DNA from: Pseudomonas cremoris
Lineage (GTDB): Bacteria > Pseudomonadota > Gammaproteobacteria > Pseudomonadales > Pseudomonadaceae
DNA length: 64,000 nucleotides
Assembly (NCBI RefSeq): GCF_014230465.1
Contig: NZ_JAAXCY010000009.1
Span: forward strand, 268,132-332,131
Direction: 5' to 3'
The notes under the pieces are model-generated. The model was given only the letters and a program-made list of their open reading frames with translations. It ran no database searches and had not been told where the DNA came from. This document shows, in pieces, positions 56,844 to 64,000 of the stretch. Both the position numbers and the translations under genes were made by a program. The stretch's first letter is position 1. Every line of letters begins with the position of its first letter.

Positions 56844-57172
56844 TGGATGAACGTTTTCCCGCGATTGCCGAACAGTTATTGCTGATCGAGCGAGAGTTGC
56901 GCGTACAGGGCTGGTGGGACGAGGTGTCCCCCAGCGTCGAGGCGCTCAGCAGCGTCGAGCCGTTCTCCGTAGACACCTTGGACTTCCATCAGTGGTTGCA
57001 ATGGGTCTTCCTGGTGCGCATGAAGCAGATCCTTGAGCAGGACCTGCCGTTGCCCAATGCGTCGGGGATCATGGAAATGGCCGAAATGGTCTACGCCGAT
57101 CGCCCGCAAGAGAGCCTCGGCTTGCGTAACGCGCTGAAAAAGTTCGACCAATTGATCGTCGACGCTCGTTAA
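56843..57172 (+). CDS. YqcC family protein (DUF446)
   Basis: A 109-residue helical protein of the YqcC family: the conserved LLIERELRVQGWWDEVSPS, FSVDTLDFHQWLQWVFLVRMKQIL and C-terminal LDLI-type helix LKKFDQLI are seen. The start overlaps the stop of the lipoprotein gene (TGATG). Family function is unknown, and it is probably cotranscribed with mrcB. Confidence 0.82.
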   Translation: MDERFPAIAEQLLLIERELRVQGWWDEVSPSVEALSSVEPFSVDTLDFHQWLQWVFLVRMKQILEQDLPLPNASGIMEMAEMVYADRPQESLGLRNALKKFDQLIVDAR

Positions 57173-57178
57173 TTGCCT

Positions 57179-57201
57179 GACTGCCGGTTTTTCCGGCAGT
57201 C
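57179..57201 (+). terminator. Hairpin after YqcC gene
   Basis: GACTGCCGG and CCGGCAGTC form a 9-bp stem around TTTTT. The following bases are TTGCGC, so it is a moderate terminator at best. Confidence 0.55.
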
Positions 57202-57309
57202 TTGCGCACATTTCTACCGCTTGACGACATTCAGGCGAGTTTTATCCCTCCTCAAAGCCCTTTCTTCTACGTTCTCATGCGCTTAGTTGGAAAAAAGCGC
57301 AATTATTGC

Positions 57310-57338
57310 TTGACTTGAAGGGCCTGAAACAGAAGAAT
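57310..57338 (+). promoter_or_regulatory. Promoter of the ilvIHC operon
   Basis: TTGACT (57310-57315), 17 bases, AAGAAT (57333-57338). It predicts a long leader of about 255 bases before ilvI, room enough for attenuation. Confidence 0.6.
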
Positions 57339-57388
57339 CCAAAGTCCGCTGTATCGGGACTGCCAGAAGCAGGCCCGCTCAGCAGATC

Positions 57389-57505
57389 ATGAGGCGCACA
57401 TCCGCGCCGACCTGTTACACCCGCAACGCGTTACCTCGCGCTGGGTGGGAAAAGCCCGCAACACTTGGGACGATCCCAATACTTGCTCAGTCAGTGCTGA
57501 CGTAG
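57389..57505 (+). CDS. Candidate leader peptide ahead of ilvI
   Basis: An open frame of 38 codons, from ATG 57389 to a TAG at 57503. Near its end it carries the branched-chain codons ATC, ATA, CTT, GTG and CTG, including the rare ATA. There is no good ribosome site. Further on, CCGTCGGTT and AACGGACGG (57557-57577) can pair with one mismatch. The layout could be an ilv-type attenuator, but there is no clear U-tract and coding potential is not proven. Confidence 0.3.
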   Translation: MRRTSAPTCYTRNALPRAGWEKPATLGTIPILAQSVLT

Positions 57506-57603
57506 TCGGCGACCACCGTCGCTCATGCTCTGTTGAGAAGTAAACCTATTAAGACCCGTCGGTTTTCAACGGACGGTATTCTGGCGTTTTAGAGGTGAAC
57601 AAC

Positions 57604-59328
57604 GTGGAGCTTTTATCTGGCGGTGAGATGCTCGTCCGCTTTTTGCGTGACGAAGGCGTCGACTATATCTACGGGTACCCAGGTGGTGCTCTGCTGCATG
57701 TCTACGACGCATTGTTCAAGGAACCGGCTGTTACCCACATCCTGGTTCGCCACGAACAGGCCGCGACCCATATGGCTGACGGTTATGCCCGTGCCACCGG
57801 TAAAGCCGGCGTGGTGCTGGTAACGTCCGGCCCAGGCGCAACCAATGCCATCACCGGCATCGCGACTGCGTATATGGACTCCATCCCGATGGTGATCATT
57901 TCTGGCCAGGTGGCAAGCACCATGGTCGGTACCGATGCATTCCAGGAAACCGACATGATCGGTATCTCCCGGCCGATCGTGAAACACAGCTTCATGATCA
58001 AGCATGCGTCGGAAATTCCGGAAGTCATGAAAAAGGCGTTCTACCTCGCGCAGTCCGGTCGCCCGGGCCCTGTTGTGGTCGATATCCCGAAAGACATGAC
58101 CAACCCGGCTGAAAAATTCGAATACGTCTTCCCGAAGAAAGCCAAGCTGCGCTCCTACAGCCCGGCTCTGCGTGGGCACTCGGGCCAAATCCGCAAGGCC
58201 GCAGAAATGCTGCTGGCGGCCAAGCGGCCAGTGTTGTACTCGGGCGGTGGCGTGATTCTGGGCGGCGGTTCTGCACCGCTGACCGAACTGGCCAAGTTGC
58301 TCAACCTGCCGGTAACCAACACCTTGATGGGCCTCGGCGCATTCCCGGGCTCGGACCGTCAGTTCGTCGGCATGCTCGGCATGCACGGCAGCTACACCGC
58401 CAACCTGACAATGCACCACGCCGACGTGATCCTGGCCGTGGGTGCGCGTTTCGATGACCGCGTGATCAATGGCGCGAGCAAGTTCTGCCCGAATGCCAAG
58501 ATCATCCATATCGACATCGACCCGGCGTCCATCTCCAAGACCATAAAGGCCGACGTGCCGATCGTGGGTCCTGTTGAAAGCGTGTTGACCGAAATGGTCG
58601 CTGCGCTGAAGGACATCGGCGAAACGCCGAACAAGGAGTCCGTTGCCAGCTGGTGGAAGCAGATCGACGAATGGCGCGGTGATCGTGGCCTGTTCCCCTA
58701 CGACAAGGGCGACGGCAGCATCATCAAGCCTCAAACCGTGATCGAGACTCTGTGCGAAGTGACCAAGGGCGACGCCTTTGTGACCTCCGACGTAGGCCAG
58801 CACCAAATGTTCGCCGCGCAGTACTACAAGTTCGACAAGCCTAACCGCTGGATCAACTCCGGTGGCCTGGGCACGATGGGCTTTGGTTTCCCTGCGGCCA
58901 TGGGCGTGAAGCTGAGCTTCCCGGACACCGACGTCGCGTGCGTCACCGGTGAGGGCAGCATCCAGATGAACATCCAGGAACTGTCGACGTGCTTGCAGTA
59001 CGGTCTTCCAGTGAAGATCGTCTGCTTGAACAACGGCGTGCTGGGCATGGTTCGCCAGTGGCAGGATATGAGCTACAACAGCCGTCACTCCCATTCCTAC
59101 ATGGAGTCTCTGCCTGATTTCGTCAAACTGGTTGAAGCCTATGGCCACGTCGGCATTCGCATCACCGATTTGAAAGATCTGAAGCCGAAGATGGAAGAGG
59201 CGTTCGCCATGAAGGACCGTTTGGTATTCATTGATATTCAGGTGGATACCAGCGAGCACGTCTACCCGATGCAGATCAAAGACGGCTCTATGCGCGACAT
59301 GTGGCTGAACAAGACGGAGCGTACTTAA
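57604..59328 (+). CDS. ilvI: Acetolactate synthase large subunit
   Basis: A 574-residue thiamine-diphosphate enzyme that starts valine, leucine and isoleucine synthesis. Catalytic Glu51 lies in [18 protein letters not shown]; the ThDP-metal motif reads GEGSIQMN...LNN. The GTG at 57604 lies six bases from AGAGGTG and gives [10 protein letters not shown]; a GTG at 57595 is in frame but inside the ribosome site. It is the first of ilvI-ilvH-ilvC. Feedback sensitivity comes from IlvH. Confidence 0.97.
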   Translation: MELLSGGEMLVRFLRDEGVDYIYGYPGGALLHVYDALFKEPAVTHILVRHEQAATHMADGYARATGKAGVVLVTSGPGATNAITGIATAYMDSIPMVIISGQVASTMVGTDAFQETDMIGISRPIVKHSFMIKHASEIPEVMKKAFYLAQSGRPGPVVVDIPKDMTNPAEKFEYVFPKKAKLRSYSPALRGHSGQIRKAAEMLLAAKRPVLYSGGGVILGGGSAPLTELAKLLNLPVTNTLMGLGAFPGSDRQFVGMLGMHGSYTANLTMHHADVILAVGARFDDRVINGASKFCPNAKIIHIDIDPASISKTIKADVPIVGPVESVLTEMVAALKDIGETPNKESVASWWKQIDEWRGDRGLFPYDKGDGSIIKPQTVIETLCEVTKGDAFVTSDVGQHQMFAAQYYKFDKPNRWINSGGLGTMGFGFPAAMGVKLSFPDTDVACVTGEGSIQMNIQELSTCLQYGLPVKIVCLNNGVLGMVRQWQDMSYNSRHSHSYMESLPDFVKLVEAYGHVGIRITDLKDLKPKMEEAFAMKDRLVFIDIQVDTSEHVYPMQIKDGSMRDMWLNKTERT

Positions 59329-59330
59329 TC

Positions 59331-59822
59331 ATGCGGCACATTATCTCCCTGCTTCTGGAGAACGAACCCGGCGCTCTGTCTCGTGTTGTCGGCCTGTTTT
59401 CGCAGCGTAACTACAACATCGAAAGCCTGACCGTGGCCCCGACCGAAGACCCGACACTGTCGCGCCTGACGTTGACCACCGTGGGCCACGATGAGGTGAT
59501 CGAGCAGATCACCAAGAACCTCAACAAGCTGATCGAAGTGGTCAAGCTGGTCGACCTGTCGGAAAGTGCCCACATCGAGCGCGAGCTGATGCTGGTTAAA
59601 GTCAAGGCCACGGGTGCCCAACGTGCCGAGATCAAACGGACTACCGACATTTATCGCGGGCAGATCGTCGATGTGAGCGCCAGCGTTTATACCGTTCAAC
59701 TGACCGGTACAAGCGACAAGCTGGACAGCTTCATCCAGTCGATCGGGACGGCCTCGATTCTGGAAACGGTACGCAGTGGTGTCACCGGGATTGCCCGTGG
59801 CGACAAAGTACTCAGCATCTAA
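59331..59822 (+). CDS. ilvH: Acetolactate synthase regulatory subunit
   Basis: A 163-residue regulatory subunit. An N-terminal ACT domain (MRHIISLLLENEPGALSRVVGLFSQRNYNIESLTV) binds valine, and the C-terminal domain contacts IlvI. ATG 59331 follows the ilvI stop by two bases. Confidence 0.97.
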   Translation: MRHIISLLLENEPGALSRVVGLFSQRNYNIESLTVAPTEDPTLSRLTLTTVGHDEVIEQITKNLNKLIEVVKLVDLSESAHIERELMLVKVKATGAQRAEIKRTTDIYRGQIVDVSASVYTVQLTGTSDKLDSFIQSIGTASILETVRSGVTGIARGDKVLSI

Positions 59823-59860
59823 CCCAAATTAGCGAATGGCCTTACGGCCTGGATATATAG

Positions 59861-60886
<1,026 letters not shown>

Positions 60887-60902
60887 GTCGTACGCATCAA
60901 GG

Positions 60903-60930
60903 AAAAACGCGGCCTAGGCCGCGTTTTTTC
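60903..60930 (+). terminator. Terminator after ilvC
   Basis: AAAACGCGGCC and GGCCGCGTTTT form a nearly perfect palindrome around TA, followed by more T. It works in the plus direction for ilvIHC. Confidence 0.92.
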
Positions 60931-61030
60931 GTTTGGGGGCCGCATCTGGTATAAAGCTGCATCGTTTGCGGGCGAACACTCGCCGCAAGTACCTGTCGAA
61001 TTTTTTTCACACCGTTGCAAGGTAAAGTCC

Positions 61031-61888
61031 ATGAGCGAACGTCCCGAAGAGCCAAGCCAGGCTTCTGACGCCGAAAGCCTGCTACCGATCGATGAGCATG
61101 TCGAAGAAGGGCATGACGCGGAAGGCCGCAAGGTCCGGCATCGTGGCATCTATCTTCTGCCCAACCTGTTCACCACGGCGAACCTGTTTGCCGGCTTCTA
61201 TTCCATCATCAACTCCATGAGTGCCCAGAGCGCGTTGGCAGCGGGGGATGCGGCGAGCGCCAGCAAATACTTCGGTTTTGCTGCCATTGCCATCTTCGTC
61301 GCCATGGTGCTGGATGGCCTTGATGGTCGTGTGGCACGGATGACCAACACCCAAAGTGCCTTTGGTGCCGAGTACGACTCGCTGTCGGACATGGTTGCCT
61401 TTGGTGTCGCGCCAGCGTTACTGGCGTTTGCCTGGGCGTTGGGTGATATGGGTAAGGTGGGTTGGATGGTCGCCTTCATCTATGTCGCGGGCGCCGCTTT
61501 GCGTTTGGCCCGCTTCAATACTCAGGTGGGGACAGCCGACAAGCGCTACTTCATCGGGCTGGCCAGCCCGGCCGCTGCGGGTGTGGTGGCGGGTATTGTC
61601 TGGGCGTTCAGCGACTACGGCATTCAGGGGTCGAAGATGTCGTTCCTGGTGGCCTTGATGGTTGCGGCGGCAGGCATGCTGATGGTCAGCAATATCAAGT
61701 ACAACAGCTTCAAGGAGTTGGACCTGAAAGGGCGCGTGCCTTTCGTGGCGATCCTGGCAGTGGTACTGGTGTTCGCCGTGGTCTTTAGTGATCCACCGCG
61801 GATCCTGTTGCTGGCGTTTTTGGTCTACGCCGCTTCGGGCCCGGTTCAGTACTTGCTGCATCTGCGTCGGGACAAAACATTGTCTTAA
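61031..61888 (+). CDS. pssA: Phosphatidylserine synthase
   Basis: A 285-residue membrane enzyme that makes phosphatidylserine from CDP-diacylglycerol and serine. The CDP-alcohol phosphotransferase motif is complete: DGLDGRVARM, then eight bases' worth of residues on, G-x3-D-x3-D in FGAEYDSLSD. Several helices follow. A 40-residue acidic cytosolic N-terminus precedes the first one. It is of the class related to the Gram-positive type, unlike E. coli PssA. Confidence 0.94.
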   Translation: MSERPEEPSQASDAESLLPIDEHVEEGHDAEGRKVRHRGIYLLPNLFTTANLFAGFYSIINSMSAQSALAAGDAASASKYFGFAAIAIFVAMVLDGLDGRVARMTNTQSAFGAEYDSLSDMVAFGVAPALLAFAWALGDMGKVGWMVAFIYVAGAALRLARFNTQVGTADKRYFIGLASPAAAGVVAGIVWAFSDYGIQGSKMSFLVALMVAAAGMLMVSNIKYNSFKELDLKGRVPFVAILAVVLVFAVVFSDPPRILLLAFLVYAASGPVQYLLHLRRDKTLS

Positions 61889-61951
61889 TGTAATTTCCCC
61901 CATACTCCGCAGTCTATTGGTGCATCAGTTCTCCAATGCTGCGGAGTTGCC

Positions 61952-62965
61952 ATGCTAATCAAATTGTCAAAATCATCCGATTGTCATGAATCGGAAGTCA
62001 CCCCTGAATCCCTCTATCTCTCTCGCCGCAGCTTGCTCGGTGGTGCGCTTGCCGGTATCGCTGCCAGCAGTTTGCCGCGTTGGGCCAGTGCTGAAGAGGC
62101 CGCCCGTTATGCCGATGTCGAGCCAGGCAGTGCGCCGAATTGGTTTGCCGAGAAGCTGCCGGCCACCAAATGGCAGGCGGTGACGGTCAAGGACGAGGCT
62201 ATCACCCCCTTCAAAGACGCAACCCACTACAACAACTTCTATGAGTTCGGCACAGGCAAGGGGGACCCGGCAACAAATGCGGGTTCTCTCAAGACCGAGC
62301 CCTGGAGTGTGGTGATTGATGGTGAGGTGGCGAAGCCTGGACGTTATGCCCTTGAAGACTTCATGAAACCTTATCAATTGGAAGAACGAATCTACCGTTT
62401 GCGCTGCGTCGAAGCGTGGTCGATGGTCATCCCTTGGATCGGTTTCCCTATCTCCGCGTTGCTCAAGCAGGTCGAGCCGACTTCAAAAGCCAAATACATT
62501 CGCTTTGAAACGCTGCAGGATCCCAAAAGTATGCCGGGGCAGCGCTCCAGTTTCGGCTTGATTGACTGGCCCTATGTAGAAGGGCTGCGTTTGGATGAGG
62601 CGATGAATCCTTTGGCCATTCTTGCCGTAGGTATGTATGGGCGCGAGCTACCGAATCAGAACGGCGCGCCGCTACGGCTCGTGGTGCCATGGAAGTACGG
62701 TTTCAAGAGTGTGAAGTCCATCGTGCGGATCAGCCTCGTGAGCGAGCAGCCGAAAACCACTTGGCAAAGTATTGCCGCCGATGAGTATGGGTTTTACGCG
62801 AATGTGAATCCTACGGTTGATCACCCTCGTTGGACCCAGGCAAGGGAGCGTCGCTTGCCGAGCGGTCTGTTCAGTCCCAACGTGCGCGAAACGCAGATGT
62901 TCAATGGTTACTCGGATGAGGTCGCCTCTCTTTATACCGGTCTTGATCTGCGGAAGAACTATTGA
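61952..62965 (+). CDS. msrP: Periplasmic methionine sulfoxide reductase, catalytic subunit MsrP
   Basis: A 337-residue molybdopterin protein exported by the Tat pathway (signal with SRRSLLGG, cleaved after about residue 47). It reduces methionine sulfoxide in periplasmic proteins. The molybdenum ligand is Cys152 in [14 protein letters not shown]. The remaining fold, with [12 protein letters not shown], is typical of the YedY family. It overlaps msrQ (TGATG). Confidence 0.95.
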   Translation: MLIKLSKSSDCHESEVTPESLYLSRRSLLGGALAGIAASSLPRWASAEEAARYADVEPGSAPNWFAEKLPATKWQAVTVKDEAITPFKDATHYNNFYEFGTGKGDPATNAGSLKTEPWSVVIDGEVAKPGRYALEDFMKPYQLEERIYRLRCVEAWSMVIPWIGFPISALLKQVEPTSKAKYIRFETLQDPKSMPGQRSSFGLIDWPYVEGLRLDEAMNPLAILAVGMYGRELPNQNGAPLRLVVPWKYGFKSVKSIVRISLVSEQPKTTWQSIAADEYGFYANVNPTVDHPRWTQARERRLPSGLFSPNVRETQMFNGYSDEVASLYTGLDLRKNY

Positions 62966-63585
62966 TGCGCTACCCCATTTGGCGCGTTGGCGTCTTTATT
63001 GCTGCGGCGGTATGGCCGTTGTTCTGGCTATTTGAAGCGTGGAGTTCTGCTCTGGGGCCTGATCCGGGCAAAGTGCTGGTGGATCGGCTAGGTCTGGGTA
63101 CGTTGATTCTGTTGCTGATCACTCTCGGAATGACGCCGTTGCAAAAGCTGAGCGGCTGGCCGGGATGGATAGCGGTGCGCCGGCAGTTGGGGCTGTGGTG
63201 CTTTGCTTATGTGGTGCTGCATCTGGCGGCTTATTGTGTGTTCGTGCTTGGGCTCGACTGGTCGCAGTTGGGAGTGGAGTTGCGTAAGCGGCCTTACATT
63301 ATTGTCGGGGCGCTGGGCTTCTTGTCGCTTCTGGTGTTGGCGATTACTTCAAATCGCTATAGCCAGCGACGCTTGGGGAGTCGCTGGAAGAAGCTGCATC
63401 GCCTGGTATATGTGGTTCTCGGGCTTGGTTTGCTACATATGTTGTGGATCGTGCGGGCTGATCTGAAGGAGTGGGCCATTTATGCATCTATAGGTGTGTT
63501 GCTGCTGATCCTGCGGTTACCGCCAGTGATGCGCCGAGTTCCACGGCTAATTGCCAAAAAATCACCTTCTGCAACAAAAGCGTAA
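62965..63585 (+). CDS. msrQ: MsrQ, heme b membrane subunit of the MsrPQ system
   Basis: A 206-residue six-helix membrane protein of the ferric-reductase-like (YedZ) family that hands electrons from the quinone pool to MsrP. Histidines in LHLAAY and [19 protein letters not shown] are likely heme ligands. ATG 62965 is used; a TTG at 62962 directly before it is rejected. Confidence 0.94.
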   Translation: MRYPIWRVGVFIAAAVWPLFWLFEAWSSALGPDPGKVLVDRLGLGTLILLLITLGMTPLQKLSGWPGWIAVRRQLGLWCFAYVVLHLAAYCVFVLGLDWSQLGVELRKRPYIIVGALGFLSLLVLAITSNRYSQRRLGSRWKKLHRLVYVVLGLGLLHMLWIVRADLKEWAIYASIGVLLLILRLPPVMRRVPRLIAKKSPSATKA

Positions 63586-63592
63586 TTAAAGG

Positions 63593-63620
63593 TTGACGGC
63601 AGATTCTGGAGGCCTATAAT
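63593..63620 (+). promoter_or_regulatory. rrn promoter P1
   Basis: TTGACG (63593-63598), 16 bases, and a perfect TATAAT (63615-63620), immediately downstream of msrQ. The first of three tandem rRNA promoters. Confidence 0.8.
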
Positions 63621-63738
63621 TCGCCCCACTTCCGGCGCAGTCGAAACGGAAAACTCCTTGGTAAACAATGAGTTATGTGGGTTTCGACAGTCAGTTGCTT
63701 CAGTTCATCGAAGCCCGCAAGAAGTTGAAAAAGAGGTG

Positions 63739-63766
63739 TTGACAGCAGCGTGTAACGCTGTAGAAT
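63739..63766 (+). promoter_or_regulatory. rrn promoter P2
   Basis: TTGACA (63739-63744), 16 bases, TAGAAT (63761-63766). ACAGC and GCTGT (63742-63746 and 63757-63761) form a dyad across the spacer. Confidence 0.85.
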
Positions 63767-63848
63767 TCGCCTCCCGCTAACGAGTGATCGGAAGCGCAAG
63801 TGGTTGAAGTTGTTGAAGAATTCTTCGAAAGCTTCTGAAAATAATCAC

Positions 63849-63876
63849 TTGACAGCAAATGAGGCTGCTGTAAAAT
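63849..63876 (+). promoter_or_regulatory. rrn promoter P3
   Basis: TTGACA (63849-63854), 16 bases, TAAAAT (63871-63876), followed by GCGCGCC, a GC-rich discriminator typical of stringently controlled rRNA promoters. The same ACAGC-N10-GCTGT dyad is present. Confidence 0.9.
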
Positions 63877-64000
63877 GCGCGCCTCGGTTGAGACGAAAGA
63901 TCTTAACCAACCGCTCTTTAACAACTGAATCAAGCAATTCGTGTGGGTGCTTGTGGGGTCAGACTGATAGTCAACAAGATTATCAGCATCACAAGTTACT
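63877..64000 (+). other. rRNA operon leader with boxA; 16S beyond the window
   Basis: Downstream of P3 lies the boxA antitermination element GCTCTTTAACA (63913-63923), then leader sequence with a GTGTGGGTGCTTGT boxC-like stretch (about 63941-63954). The 16S gene start is not reached. Confidence 0.85.

Overview
The window is a stretch of chromosome from a Pseudomonas of the fluorescens type. The protein sequences and gene order follow the P. aeruginosa block that runs from dnaK to an rRNA operon. Species-level clues are REP/REPIN repeats of the P. fluorescens type, a PrrF small RNA, a CrcZ small RNA under CbrB/sigma-54 control, and a cbrX-cbrA-cbrB operon. There is no prophage, insertion sequence, CRISPR array or obvious island. 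Almost everything is core genome.

Layout. (1) 1-8.7 kb, + strand: the 3' part of dnaK, then dnaJ, dapB, carA, carB and greA, with a transcription attenuator ahead of carA. (2) 8.7-16 kb: a small membrane protein, yhbY (reversed), rlmE, ftsH, folP, glmM, tpiA, secG, then tRNA-Leu(GAG) and an initiator tRNA-Met. (3) 16-24.9 kb: the classical rimP-nusA-infB-rbfA-truB-rpsO-pnp translation, transcription and RNA-decay cluster. The initiator tRNA sits just ahead of it, as metY does in E. coli. (4) 24.9-26 kb: a periplasmic protein with two BON domains behind a good sigma-54 promoter and a perfect distal palindrome, then a REPIN. (5) 26-37.4 kb, - strand: an AsmA-like protein, a methyltransferase, an MpaB-type oxygenase, acs, pgi, panC, panB and folK. 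(6) 37.4-45.6 kb, - strand: pcnB, the crcZ RNA, cbrB, cbrA, cbrX, gluQ and dksA. This is the carbon/nitrogen-balance module: CbrAB drives crcZ, whose CA motifs titrate Hfq/Crc. (7) 45.9-51 kb: an aminotransferase and sfsA, a reversed Rieske protein, the hmuTUV heme ABC transporter behind a Fur-like site, and a PrrF iron-responsive sRNA. (8) 51-57.2 kb: a TfoX-C protein, a pentapeptide protein, a kinase/P-loop fusion, mrcB, a TPR lipoprotein and a YqcC protein. (9) 57.2-63.6 kb, + strand: ilvI-ilvH-ilvC, pssA, msrP and msrQ. (10) 63.6-64 kb: the promoter and antitermination leader of an rRNA operon whose 16S gene starts beyond the window.

No wholly new multi-gene system stands out. The most interesting material is regulatory and intergenic. 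It includes the sigma-54 promoter and 12-bp dyad before the duplicated BON gene, the carA attenuator with overlapping leader ORFs, the hairpin between Shine-Dalgarno and start codon after greA, the terminators between the initiator tRNA and rimP, a candidate leader ORF before ilvI, a dyad shared by two rrn promoters, and the lack of panD at its usual place.

All family assignments are by reading the sequence and recalled family knowledge; no searches were run.
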